A DNA stretch of 64,000 nt from Methylobacillus arboreus (GTDB lineage: Bacteria; Pseudomonadota; Gammaproteobacteria; Burkholderiales; Methylophilaceae): positions 74,274 through 138,273 of the forward strand of contig NZ_JAJAVC010000007.1 of NCBI RefSeq assembly GCF_020532725.1, read 5' to 3'. Positions within the stretch are counted from its first letter, which is position 1; each line of letters begins with the position of its first letter. The notes below the pieces were generated by a model, which was given only the letters and a program-made list of their open reading frames with translations, did not search any database and was not told where the DNA came from. Below are positions 34,090-42,326 of this stretch, piece after piece. Position numbers and translations under genes: made by a program.

Positions 34090-34359
34090 AGAGCCTGTTC
34101 AATATCATTTCATAGGACACGCATGGCTCCAAAACGCGTCCGATCAAGGCGCAGTCCGCAGGTAATGCCCATTGCCTTGCCAAGGACTGCAACGCGAAGC
34201 GGGCGCGTTTTGGGGCCATGCCTTTCGGGTTGTCCCGGCAACGCAGCCGCTGCTGCGTTGCAAATCCTCGCCGGGCAATAAGCCCGTCTGCGGTTTGCGC
34301 CTTGCTTCGACTACCCTGCCGGGACAACGTACCCTATGAAATGACATTGAACAGGCTCT
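34090..34359. mobile_element. MITE-like repeat, copy 1 (270 bp)
   Basis: Terminal inverted repeats of 27 bases (34090-34116 and 34333-34359) agree at 26 positions. No coding capacity. Most of its left two thirds is nearly identical to the reverse complement of the element at 58307-58510. Its right part has an extra segment (GCGTTGCAAATCC ... GTCTGCGG ... TTTGCGCCTTGC) absent from copy 2. It fills the gap between the small membrane-protein gene and rlhA; 34360-34494 shows nothing clear beyond room for the rlhA promoter. Confidence 0.85.
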
Positions 34360-34494
34360 AAGCATCATACCTCAGGCGGCGGAAAGTGGTTCTATCACGT
34401 TGATGCGCCTGGGCAATCCGTCTCAAACCCTTGCGTGATTGTGGTATATTGCGCATCCTTTTATACCGAACATCCTCTCGCTGTTGGTAATGCC

Positions 34495-36414
34495 ATGACC
34501 CAAAGCCGCCGCCATCTTGAATTGCTCGCGCCTGCGAGAAATGCCGATTACGGCATTGCCGCGATCAACCATGGTGCCGATGCCGTCTATATCGGCGGCC
34601 CGGCATTTGGTGCTCGTGCCAAGGCGGAAAACTCGATAGAGGATATTGCCCGGCTGGTCGCCCATGCGCATCGCTACCATGCCGAAGTGTTCGTGGCGTT
34701 CAACACCATTTTTCATGACAACGAGCTTGAAGCCGCGCGCCAGACGGTCTGGCAATTGTATGACGCAGGTGTGGATGCATTGATTGTTCAGGACATGGGT
34801 CTGTTGCAGATGGACATTCCTCCCATCCAGTTGCATGCGAGCACGCAAACCGATATCCGCACCGTGGAAAAAGCCGTATTCCTTGACCAGGTCGGTTTCA
34901 CCCAGATCGTGCTGGCGCGCGAGATGGACCTCAACACCATCCGCAAGGTCGCTGCCGCTACCAGTTGCAATCTTGAATATTTCATCCACGGCGCGCTTTG
35001 TGTTGCGTTCAGCGGCCAGTGCTACATCAGCCATGCCCACACCGGGCGCAGCGCCAACCGCGGCGAGTGTTCGCAGGAGTGCCGCCTGCCTTATACCCTG
35101 GAAGACAGCCAGGGGCGCATCCTCGCCAAGGACAAGCATTTATTGTCCATGAAGGACAACGACCAGAGCGCCAACCTGCGTGCATTGGTCGATGCCGGCG
35201 TGAGCGCCTTCAAGATCGAGGGGCGCTACAAGGATATTGCCTACGTCAAGAACAGCACGGCTTATTACCGCCAATTGCTCGATGAAATCCTCGAAGATAA
35301 CCCACATTACCAGCGGGCGTCTTCCGGGCGTGCGATATTCAGTTTTGTGCCGCAACCGGAAAAAACCTTCAACCGCAGTACCACGGAATACTTTCTGCAT
35401 GGTCGCGGCGAGGATGTCGGCGCGTTCGATACGCCAAAGTTCGCAGGCGAGGAAGTCGGCCGTGTGACCAAGGTTGGGCCGGACTACTTTGAGGTGGAAA
35501 CCACGCTGGAGTTGCATAATGGCGATGGCGTGTGTTTCTTTGATGTGCACAAGGAATTGTCCGGCATGCGCATTAACACCGTGCAGGGCAAGCGTCTGTA
35601 CCCGAATGAAATGCCCGCCGACATGCGCCGCAACATGATGGTATACCGCAATCGCGACCAGGCCTTTATGCGCCTGATGGAAAAAGACTCCGCCCAGCGC
35701 AGGATTGATATCGAGATGATCCTGCAGGAAACCCCTGACGGGTTTGCATTGAGTGTGCAGGATGCAGATGGTTTCATGGCCTATGCCCAACTTGGTGCCG
35801 ATAAACAGGCTGCGGAACAAGCAAGCAAGGCAGAAGCCAGCATCCGTGAGAATCTTGCCAAACTTGGCAATACGGAGTTTAGCACCAAGTCCATTACCCT
35901 CGACCTTAATTCCTCCTGGTTCCTGCCTGCATCAATGATCAACCAGCTCCGCCGTGACGCCATCGCCCAATTACAGGCAACACGCCTGCTGGGGTATCAA
36001 CGCCCGCAGCCGGGCAAGCCTGTGGAGCCGCCAGCGCAATATCCCCAGGACACGCTCAGCTATCTTGCTAACGTCTACAACAAGAAGGCGCGCGAATTTT
36101 ACGAAGCGCACGGCGTCAAGGCGATCACTGCTGCATATGAGGCGAATGAAGAGCTTGGCGAGGTGCCGGTGATGATCACCAAGCATTGCCTGCGCTACAG
36201 CTTTGCCATGTGTCCGAAGGAAGCCAAGGGTGTGATCGGCGTGCAAGGTACAATTACCGCCGAACCCATGACGCTGATCAGCGGCAAGGACAGGATCAGC
36301 CTCAAGTTCGACTGCAAGCGCTGCGAGATGCATGTGATGGGCAAGGTGCGCAAGCCTGTCCTGCAGATGGCGCCGCCACAGCCGGTCCAGTTTTTTGCCA
36401 AGCGCCCGGTCTAG
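34495..36414 (+). CDS. rlhA: 23S rRNA hydroxycytidine synthase RlhA (peptidase U32 family)
   Basis: A 639-residue U32-family protein. Segments include LELLAPARNADYGIAAINHG, ADAVYIGGPAFGARAKA, the Cys-rich FIHGALCVAFSGQCY with NRGECSQECRLPY, and a C-terminal pair of cysteines in FDCKRCEMHVMG. Length fits E. coli RlhA (YdcP) rather than TrhP (about 450). RlhA makes 5-hydroxycytidine at position 2501 of 23S rRNA. ATG 34495 is chosen; an upstream in-frame start at 34435 adds an unconserved 20 residues. Its stop overlaps the convergent tetR-type stop. Confidence 0.9.
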   Translation: MTQSRRHLELLAPARNADYGIAAINHGADAVYIGGPAFGARAKAENSIEDIARLVAHAHRYHAEVFVAFNTIFHDNELEAARQTVWQLYDAGVDALIVQDMGLLQMDIPPIQLHASTQTDIRTVEKAVFLDQVGFTQIVLAREMDLNTIRKVAAATSCNLEYFIHGALCVAFSGQCYISHAHTGRSANRGECSQECRLPYTLEDSQGRILAKDKHLLSMKDNDQSANLRALVDAGVSAFKIEGRYKDIAYVKNSTAYYRQLLDEILEDNPHYQRASSGRAIFSFVPQPEKTFNRSTTEYFLHGRGEDVGAFDTPKFAGEEVGRVTKVGPDYFEVETTLELHNGDGVCFFDVHKELSGMRINTVQGKRLYPNEMPADMRRNMMVYRNRDQAFMRLMEKDSAQRRIDIEMILQETPDGFALSVQDADGFMAYAQLGADKQAAEQASKAEASIRENLAKLGNTEFSTKSITLDLNSSWFLPASMINQLRRDAIAQLQATRLLGYQRPQPGKPVEPPAQYPQDTLSYLANVYNKKAREFYEAHGVKAITAAYEANEELGEVPVMITKHCLRYSFAMCPKEAKGVIGVQGTITAEPMTLISGKDRISLKFDCKRCEMHVMGKVRKPVLQMAPPQPVQFFAKRPV

Positions 36415-37031
36415 TTAGCCCGCTTTCCCGGCCAGTGGGCCAACACTGTCCTGGCCACCTCCAGCAGTGATTCTTGGCTAGCTCCGCTGGTGGCCTGAAT
36501 GCTCATCCCTTGATGGACAGTTGCGACGTACTTTGCCAGGGTAGCAGGATTGGTTCCGGCCTCTAGTTCGCCTTCATCATGTGCTTGCTGCATTCTCGCT
36601 GTCAGCGCTGTTTCAAAGGCCTGTCTGCGTGAGATAAGCATGTTTTTTATTTGTTCGCTTTCCTTGCTGCAACTCAATGCGCCCATATTGACCATGCAGC
36701 TATGTGGTGAATTAGCGGCGGTCAGGAATTCAGCGCTTTCCAACAGCAGTTTTTCTACCACACGGTATGCGGTTGGCTCATTGAGTGCAGCAGCAACAAA
36801 TGCGATGGGGCCGGAGACATATTTCTCCAGGGCTTTCTCGAACAAGCTTTCCTTGCTGCCGAATGTTGCATATAGGCTTGGCTTGTTAATGCCCATTGCC
36901 GCAGTCAAGTCAGCCATGGAAGTGCCTTCATAGCCATGCGCCCAGAAGAGCCGCATTGCAGTTTCTAGTGATGCAGCTGGGTCAAACTTGCTCGGGCGCC
37001 CTCGACCTTTCTTGATGCTGTTGTTTTCCAT
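36411..37031 (-). CDS. TetR-family regulator
   Basis: A 206-residue TetR-type repressor. The basic N-terminus KKGRGRPSKFD leads into ETAMRLFWAHGYEGTSMADL and AAMGINKPSLYATFGSKESLFEKAL. The effector domain has HSCMVNMGALSCS, with Cys residues that recall NemR-like electrophile sensors. It is divergent from an SDR gene, with two related TACC-N4-GGTW palindromes between them, so it probably represses itself and the SDR gene and responds to reactive aldehydes or quinones. Confidence 0.9.
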   Translation of the reverse strand: MENNSIKKGRGRPSKFDPAASLETAMRLFWAHGYEGTSMADLTAAMGINKPSLYATFGSKESLFEKALEKYVSGPIAFVAAALNEPTAYRVVEKLLLESAEFLTAANSPHSCMVNMGALSCSKESEQIKNMLISRRQAFETALTARMQQAHDEGELEAGTNPATLAKYVATVHQGMSIQATSGASQESLLEVARTVLAHWPGKRAN

Positions 37032-37062
37032 CAGTCTATCCTTCTGAGAGTTTTTAATATTG

Positions 37063-37074
37063 TACCATTTGGTT
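37063..37074. promoter_or_regulatory. TetR operator half, site 2
   Basis: TACCATTTGGTT has the TACC-N4-GGTW form of the stronger palindrome at 37110-37139 and lies on the repressor-gene side of the intergenic region. Confidence 0.45.
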
Positions 37075-37083
37075 AAAAAATAT

Positions 37084-37113
37084 TTGACACTTGGATTTGC
37101 TTGACCGTATTAT
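37084..37113 (+). promoter_or_regulatory. Promoter of the SDR gene at 37151
   Basis: TTGACA (37084-37089), 18 bases, TATTAT (37108-37113). The start near 37120 falls within the palindrome 37110-37139. Confidence 0.65.
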
Positions 37114-37139
37114 TTATTTACCAATCGGTAAATAAATAA
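37110..37139. promoter_or_regulatory. TetR operator, 13-bp perfect inverted repeat
   Basis: Arms TTATTTATTTACC (37110-37122) and its complement (37127-37139) with a 4-base centre. It overlaps the -10 and start site of the SDR gene and ends 11 bases before its ATG. Confidence 0.75.
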
Positions 37140-37150
37140 GGGAAATTATC

Positions 37151-37894
37151 ATGAGTCAAGTGGAAAATAGGGTTGCATTGATTACTGGAGCCAATCGTGG
37201 CATTGGTTTTGAGACAGCAAAGGAGTTGGGCGCGCAAGGGGTTAGGATTGTGCTGGCGGTGCGTGACTTGGCGAGTGGGGAAGATGCTGCCGCAAGGCTG
37301 AAGGCGCTTGGCGTGGATGCCAGTGTGGTGGCTTACGAGGCCGGGAAGCCGGGAAGTGCACAACTTGTGGCGGCGTATCTTGAACAGCACTTCGGTAAAC
37401 TGGATATCCTAGTGAACAATGCTGGCGTATTGAAGGAAAACCTGATTGGAGGCAATAACAGCAGCCAGGTCGAAGGGCAGGTATTGCGAGATACTTTCGA
37501 AGTCAATTTCTTTGCCGTGATCGAACTGACCCAGGCCCTGTTGCCGCTGATCAAGCGCTCACCTGCTGGGCGTATCGTCAATCTCTCCAGCATCCTGGCC
37601 TCGCTTAGCCTGCACAGTATGCCTGACTCGCCGATTGAACAGGCAAAGAGCGTGGCCTATAACACTTCCAAGACGGCACTCAACGCTTATACCGTACATC
37701 TCGCGCATGAGTTGAAAGATACCGGCATCAAGGTCAATGCCGCTCATCCTGGCTGGGTCAAGACCGAACTGGGTGGGGCACAGGCGCCGATGGAAGTCGA
37801 TGGCAGCGGCAAGACCAGTGTCCAGCTTGCTATCCTCGATGCGACTGGGCCGACGGGTGGCTTCTTCCATGATGGCGAGACATTGCCCTGGTAA
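37151..37894 (+). CDS. Short-chain dehydrogenase (carbonyl-reductase-like SDR)
   Basis: A 247-residue SDR. The cofactor motif TGANRGIG is at 12-19, NNAG at 89-92, Ser at 146-147 and the YNTSK active site at Y170/K174, followed by HPGWVKTELGG. That motif and the residue set resemble plant/animal carbonyl reductases more than FabG. It likely uses NADPH (R after the glycine motif and at RD). Divergent from a TetR-type repressor with an operator at its start site. Probably detoxifies carbonyls. Confidence 0.92.
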   Translation: MSQVENRVALITGANRGIGFETAKELGAQGVRIVLAVRDLASGEDAAARLKALGVDASVVAYEAGKPGSAQLVAAYLEQHFGKLDILVNNAGVLKENLIGGNNSSQVEGQVLRDTFEVNFFAVIELTQALLPLIKRSPAGRIVNLSSILASLSLHSMPDSPIEQAKSVAYNTSKTALNAYTVHLAHELKDTGIKVNAAHPGWVKTELGGAQAPMEVDGSGKTSVQLAILDATGPTGGFFHDGETLPW

Positions 37895-37906
37895 TGCAGG
37901 CCACGC

Positions 37907-38137
37907 ATGAGAATAAACCGCAAATACAAGCTGCCGACCTTTGCCGTGTTCATGTCGGCCAGCACCTCGCTGATTGTGTCCGCGACCATCCTCTGGTTGC
38001 GCGGGGTGCCGGGAGAGGTGTTCTTGGCGCAGTGGCTGCAGGCATTTACCAGTGCCTGGCCGGTGGTATTCGCGGTCATCCTGTTATTGGCACCGCCTAT
38101 CGACAGGATGCTGGAACGTGTAGTGGATTGGAATTAA
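37907..38137 (+). CDS. DUF2798 small membrane protein
   Basis: A 76-residue protein with two hydrophobic helices (TFAVFMSASTSLIVSATILW and AWPVVFAVILLLAPPIDRML) and a basic N-terminus (RINRKYK), matching the DUF2798 family. It begins 12 bases after the SDR stop and likely belongs to the same transcript. Function unknown. Confidence 0.8.
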   Translation: MRINRKYKLPTFAVFMSASTSLIVSATILWLRGVPGEVFLAQWLQAFTSAWPVVFAVILLLAPPIDRMLERVVDWN

Positions 38138-38250
38138 CGTTCCAGGGCGCGATAGGCGCGCAGCGAGAGGCCGAAGGATTGCTTGAAGCTGCGGCTGAAG
38201 TGGGCCAGTTCGCCAAAGCTCCAGTAGTAGGCGATGCTGGCAACGGTCTG
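38134..38250 (-). pseudogene. Remnant of an AraC-family regulator (C-terminal helix-turn-helix)
   Basis: The last 37 codons of this frame read SIAYYWSFGELAHFSRSFKQ, then SFGLSLRAYR, which is the second helix-turn-helix of AraC/XylS proteins. No matching first helix-turn-helix or sensor domain exists upstream; the DUF1971 gene lies there. It is a decayed end of a once longer gene and overlaps the convergent DUF2798 stop. Confidence 0.75.
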
Positions 38251-38331
38251 TTCGTGCTGGGCAGGTTGCATGCCTGCACTTTTCCAACCTGCACTGCCAG
38301 ACATAACGCACGAAGCAGCAGAAGCCAATTA

Positions 38332-38631
38332 TTACAGAGGAGCCGCATGATAAAACTCAACGTAAAACCTGCCGGGGATGCCGAATTCCACCCAATGCAC
38401 AATCTCCGGTTCTATGACGATATGTTCACCGGCATCAGCAATTGCCGATGCTTCATGCGGAGAAGCCAGGTGGTAGATGACCTGGCCTTCCAATACATGT
38501 AGCAGTCCCCAGACGCCGGGCTTGGTCGAGTGCTGTGATTGCAGGGCGGCAGGCAGGTTGTCAGGCGTGAATTCCGGCGTTCGCTTGTAGGCTTCCAGTC
38601 CGCGGGGCAGTTGAGTAGGAATCTGGCTCAT
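38332..38631 (-). CDS. DUF1971 cupin-like protein
   Basis: A 99-residue small beta-barrel protein of the DUF1971 type, the domain found at the N-terminus of some TehB tellurite-resistance proteins. Typical segments are GLEAYKRTPEFTPDNLPAAL, HSTKPGVWGLLHVLEGQVIY and IEPEIVHWVEFG. Its ATG overlaps the stop of the hydroxyacid dehydrogenase by 4 bases, so the two are coupled. Ligand unknown. Confidence 0.82.
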   Translation of the reverse strand: MSQIPTQLPRGLEAYKRTPEFTPDNLPAALQSQHSTKPGVWGLLHVLEGQVIYHLASPHEASAIADAGEHIVIEPEIVHWVEFGIPGRFYVEFYHAAPL

Positions 38632-39623
38632 GTTTCCAGCTTCACCAAGTTTTGTGGCCTACCTTCAGCCCAGGCAACGATGTTGTCAAGGGTGGTGCTA
38701 GCAATGGCATCCAGCGCTTCATGTGTGAGAAAAGCTTGATGCGCGGTGATGATGACGTTGGGAAAGGTCAGTAACCTTGCAAGCACATCGTCCTGCAACG
38801 GGAAATCCGACAAATCCTCAAAGAATAAATCCGCTTCCTCTTCATAGACATCCAGGCCCAGATAGCCCAGGTGCCCGCTCTTTAAAGCGTCAATCACGGT
38901 AGGCGTGTCTACCAGTGCGCCACGACTGGTATTGATGAGCATGCTGCCACGCTGCATGCGGTTAAGCGCACTTTCGTTGATCAAGTGGTAAGTGGCCGGG
39001 CTCAGCGGGCAGTGCAGGCTCACGATCTGCGATTGCGCCAGCAACTCATCCAGTTCCAGGTAACGCACCCCCAGGGCTTCTACCTCCGGGTTGGGATAGG
39101 GATCGTAAGCAAGTATCTTGCAGCCGAACCCAGCCATGATCCTGGCAAACGCCGTCCCAATTTGCCCGGTACCAATGACACCTACGGTCTTGTTGACCAG
39201 ATCAAAGCCAGTGAGACCACGCAGGCTGAAATCGCCTTCGCGCGTACGGTTGTAGGCGCGGGTGAGGTGGCGATTGAGTGCGAGGATAAGCGCCACGGTA
39301 TGCTCGGCAATGGCATGTGGCGAATAGGCTGGCACGCGGACGACTTCTAGCTTGAGTGTGTGTGCGGCCTCAAGATCAATATGGTTGTAGCCGGCCGAGC
39401 GAAGCGCGATCAGTTTGGTACCACCCGCCGCCAGTGTTTCCAATACCGGGGCAGACAAATCGTCATTGATAAAGGCACAGACAACTTCTGCGCCCGCAGC
39501 AAGCACCGCTGTATCTGCTGTTAGCTTGGGTTGCTGGAATACGAATTCCGTATTTGGAGACCTGGGTAATGCGAGAAAGCTCTCGCGATCATAAACCTGG
39601 GTACTGAAAAAGACGATGCGCAT
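38628..39623 (-). CDS. ldhA: D-2-hydroxyacid dehydrogenase (D-lactate dehydrogenase-like)
   Basis: A 331-residue enzyme of the LdhA type. It starts MRIVFFSTQVYDRESF, has NAD-binding GVIGTGQIGTAFARIM, and catalytic residues in IALRSAGYNHID (Arg), DVYEEEADLFFED (Glu) and ITAHQAFLTHEAL (His). It reduces pyruvate to D-lactate, or a similar 2-oxoacid, with NADH. It is the first gene of a pair with DUF1971. Confidence 0.9.
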   Translation of the reverse strand: MRIVFFSTQVYDRESFLALPRSPNTEFVFQQPKLTADTAVLAAGAEVVCAFINDDLSAPVLETLAAGGTKLIALRSAGYNHIDLEAAHTLKLEVVRVPAYSPHAIAEHTVALILALNRHLTRAYNRTREGDFSLRGLTGFDLVNKTVGVIGTGQIGTAFARIMAGFGCKILAYDPYPNPEVEALGVRYLELDELLAQSQIVSLHCPLSPATYHLINESALNRMQRGSMLINTSRGALVDTPTVIDALKSGHLGYLGLDVYEEEADLFFEDLSDFPLQDDVLARLLTFPNVIITAHQAFLTHEALDAIASTTLDNIVAWAEGRPQNLVKLET

Positions 39624-39724
39624 TGGGCTTCCATGAGTAAAGGATGTGTTACCTAGTGTCGCATAGGCATATGGCTTGATTAAAACATCAATCCGAACTG
39701 GATGCCAAGGCCATGGTAAATATC

Positions 39725-39757
39725 AGGAAAAACAAACCCCTCCCGCAAGGGGAGGGT
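39725..39757 (-). terminator. Minus-strand intrinsic terminator in the ldhA-receptor gap
   Basis: On the minus strand CCCTCCC, a 5-base loop, GGGAGGG and then GTTTGTTTTT. It lies 310 bases past the receptor gene stop and just upstream of ldhA, so the receptor transcript may have a long 3' end. Confidence 0.65.
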
Positions 39758-39887
39758 GGATACATCCAGTAGTCAGGGAAATGTGCTGGCGAATGTACTT
39801 CGCTTCGAGTTGTTATTGCAGTAGCCCTAAAATTTTTAGGCCTTCTACTAGTAATGACACGCGAGAATGAAAAAAGGACACTCTTGT

Positions 39888-39916
39888 AAAATAATATTTT
39901 CATAAGATATTATTTT
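39888..39916. repeat. A/T-rich inverted repeat downstream of the receptor gene
   Basis: Arms AAAATAATAT (39888-39897) and its complement (39907-39916), 9-base centre. The rest of 39758-40070 shows no gene or other feature. Confidence 0.5.
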
Positions 39917-40070
39917 TATTGTAATTTTTTCTGGCCCTGAATTGCCGGGAGGCAGAAGGTGAAATATTGTCAGGAATCGCTTCAACTTAGCGATTCCACG
40001 CTGGATAAATTGCTGCGGGCCGATTTGATTGTGGCAGGATGGCAGGTATGAACTATCATCCCGTTTTCGC

Positions 40071-42158
40071 CTACCAGTGGTAGCTGAGTTGCGCATCTAC
40101 GGTGCGAGAGGTGCCGTAGTAGCACAAATAATCGCAGACACTCAAGTACTCTTTGTTCAGCAAGTTGTAAACATTGACTTGTAGATTCCAGTGATCGGAA
40201 ACAGGATAACTTGCTACTGCATCTACCAAGGTATATGACGGTATCGTTTCATTAGGATGATACTGCTCATCTTTTGTGCTGCCGTTATAACGCACACCAA
40301 TGCCCAGCTTCAGGCCTTTCAATATTTCTCCTTCTGTTTTTCGATAGTCAATCTGAGCTGAAAACTGGTTGTTTGGAATTAAGGCGCCGCGCACAGTGCC
40401 CGTATCCGTATCTTGTCTTACATGGTTGCGTGTGTAATTCAGGCGGGTAGAAAAATTATCGTTGAGTGTTAGATCAGATTGAATTTCAAACCCATTGTTG
40501 GTGCGCTCACCTGACTGTACTTGTGATGTGCCCGTGGAAACTAAGGCATTTTTTTCCTTGAGGTTGAAAGCTGCCAGGTTAATACTGCCTTTAAGCCACT
40601 CAGGTTCAATCTTGATTCCTGCTTCATACTGCTCTCCCTCATAAGGAATGTAAGCCTTGCCGTTGGCATCTGTACCAAGAATAGGTCTGAATGAAGTAGA
40701 GTAGCTCAGATAGGGTGCAATACCGTTTTCTGCTCGGAACATGATGCTTGCATTATAGGTATTCTTATCGTTATCACCGGTAGTACGGGCATTATTAGCC
40801 AAAGCGCTCGTTTCATAGTTATCCCGGCGAATGCCTAAATTGACCAATATCGCATCGTTCCAATTAAATTTGTTGGAAAGATAAAGTCCGGTTTGCTTAT
40901 GCCTAATTTTGTCTCTGGTGACTGGATAGGTGGGTGGCGCTCCATATTGCGGGTTGAACATGTCGATATTATCTATAGTGGCGGCAAAGCCATTACTATC
41001 AAAATCAATGCGGCTGCGTTGATAGTCCAACCCTAACAAGATGGTATTTTCGATATCACCTACGATGAAACTTTTGCTCAGGCGGTTATCCACCGTGTGG
41101 ACGCTGGATTCACCATCGCGGAAAGTCAGGCTGCGCCCGGACTCTCTGTCATTTGATACGTTGCCATTTGCGTAGACACTGAGCAGATAATTGTCCATCT
41201 TGCCATAGCGATAGTTCTGGCTGAATTTCAAGCGGTTGCCGAAATCATGGCTGAACTCGTATCCTAGAGAATATTGTTTGCGTTCGAACCGGTCTATTTC
41301 TGGTTCTCCAAGATTGGTGTCGTAACCAATTTTTCCATAGCCGGTACGAGTAAGCGTGCCTAACGCTGGCATGAAAGTACTAGTGGGAGTTCCCTGTTTT
41401 TTCAGAGTGCTAGCCAGTATCGTCAGGCTGGTGCGATCGGTGATGTCCCAGGCGATACTGGGAGCGAAGTAATACTGTTCCATGCCCGTGTGATCTTGGG
41501 GAAAGTTGCCTTTGGAATACAGGCCCACCAGGCGGTAGCGCACGCCATGTTCCTGGCTCAATATTCCATTGTAATCACCGCTGATGGTTCTCCGGCTGAA
41601 ATTGCCGATGCTGAAGCTGACTTCACCCTGCTCAATGTCTTTGGGGCGCTTGGATACTAGGTTGATGGTGCCGCCAGCGTCGGTAGCGCCATAATTAAAT
41701 GAGTTTGCTCCCTTTAAGACTTCAACCTTTTCCAGGCCATAGATTTCCTGTTCCCATACGAAGAAGCCGTTGTTGGCGACAGAAGTGCCGTCCAGCGTAG
41801 TATTCGCATCAAAACCACGAATTTTGAACCAGTTACTTTTATTGTCTGGACCGAATTGTTGACTGAGAATACCGGTTTCATAGAGCAGCAGGTCGTCTAA
41901 TTTCTTGTTCGCACCTATTTCTTTGATTCTAGACTCATCAATGATGGAAACGGACTGCGCCGTGGATTTAAAGTTATCACCAGTCTTGTCCGCGGAGCCC
42001 ACCACAGTGACGACAGGAAGCGCGACTGGATTGAGTTCCTCATCGGAATTTTCCTGCGCATAAACCAGTTGAGGGCCTTGAAATACACCAGCCATGAGCA
42101 ACAATTGCATGGCAAGTTTGAGCTTGGGGAATAAGGCTGTGCTGACGTGATGATGCAT
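40071..42158 (-). CDS. TonB-dependent siderophore receptor
   Basis: A 695-residue outer-membrane receptor of the FhuE/ferric-siderophore class. Signal peptide ends near 34, followed by the plug domain: SVSIIDESRIKEIGANKKLD, WFKIRGFDANTTLDGTS, LEKVEVLKGANSFNYGATDAGGTINLVSK. A 22-strand barrel follows, ending in QLSYHW with terminal Trp. No N-terminal signalling extension, so no FecIR-type partner is needed. It imports ferric siderophores with TonB-ExbBD. No siderophore synthesis genes lie nearby, so use of others' siderophores is likely. A candidate Fur box lies upstream. Confidence 0.93.
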   Translation of the reverse strand: MHHHVSTALFPKLKLAMQLLLMAGVFQGPQLVYAQENSDEELNPVALPVVTVVGSADKTGDNFKSTAQSVSIIDESRIKEIGANKKLDDLLLYETGILSQQFGPDNKSNWFKIRGFDANTTLDGTSVANNGFFVWEQEIYGLEKVEVLKGANSFNYGATDAGGTINLVSKRPKDIEQGEVSFSIGNFSRRTISGDYNGILSQEHGVRYRLVGLYSKGNFPQDHTGMEQYYFAPSIAWDITDRTSLTILASTLKKQGTPTSTFMPALGTLTRTGYGKIGYDTNLGEPEIDRFERKQYSLGYEFSHDFGNRLKFSQNYRYGKMDNYLLSVYANGNVSNDRESGRSLTFRDGESSVHTVDNRLSKSFIVGDIENTILLGLDYQRSRIDFDSNGFAATIDNIDMFNPQYGAPPTYPVTRDKIRHKQTGLYLSNKFNWNDAILVNLGIRRDNYETSALANNARTTGDNDKNTYNASIMFRAENGIAPYLSYSTSFRPILGTDANGKAYIPYEGEQYEAGIKIEPEWLKGSINLAAFNLKEKNALVSTGTSQVQSGERTNNGFEIQSDLTLNDNFSTRLNYTRNHVRQDTDTGTVRGALIPNNQFSAQIDYRKTEGEILKGLKLGIGVRYNGSTKDEQYHPNETIPSYTLVDAVASYPVSDHWNLQVNVYNLLNKEYLSVCDYLCYYGTSRTVDAQLSYHW

Positions 42159-42206
42159 TTTGTTTTTCTTCCCTGGATTGCTTCTAAATGACTTTATCGG
42201 ATTGGG

Positions 42207-42225
42207 TTATTGATTATCATTTCTA
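42207..42225. promoter_or_regulatory. Candidate Fur box ahead of the siderophore receptor
   Basis: On the minus strand AGAAATGATAATCAATAAC matches 14 of 19 bases of the Fur consensus, including the whole core ATGATAATCA. It is 49 bases upstream of the ATG. Confidence 0.65.
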
Positions 42226-42252
42226 TTATGTGGCGAAGTGAGGATGTTGTAA

Positions 42253-42285
42253 ACCCTTGTTAATACAGGAAGTATCAACAAGGGT
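42253..42285 (-). terminator. Hairpin after tas
   Basis: Fourteen-base arms (42253-42266 and 42272-42285) with one mismatch and a 5-base loop lie 42 bases beyond the tas stop, followed by TTTAC on the minus strand. Confidence 0.55.
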
Positions 42286-42326
42286 GGCAGGAGTGGTTCC
42301 CGAAATGGCGATAGGGCTTGGGAGGC

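Noticed and set aside
34435-34494. Upstream start for rlhA adding 20 residues
   Set aside because: The extension is not family-like; ATG 34495 gives the standard N-terminus.
39688-39903. 71-residue minus-strand frame in the ldhA-receptor gap
   Set aside because: It is read through a terminator hairpin (PSPCGRG) and has no SD or domain.
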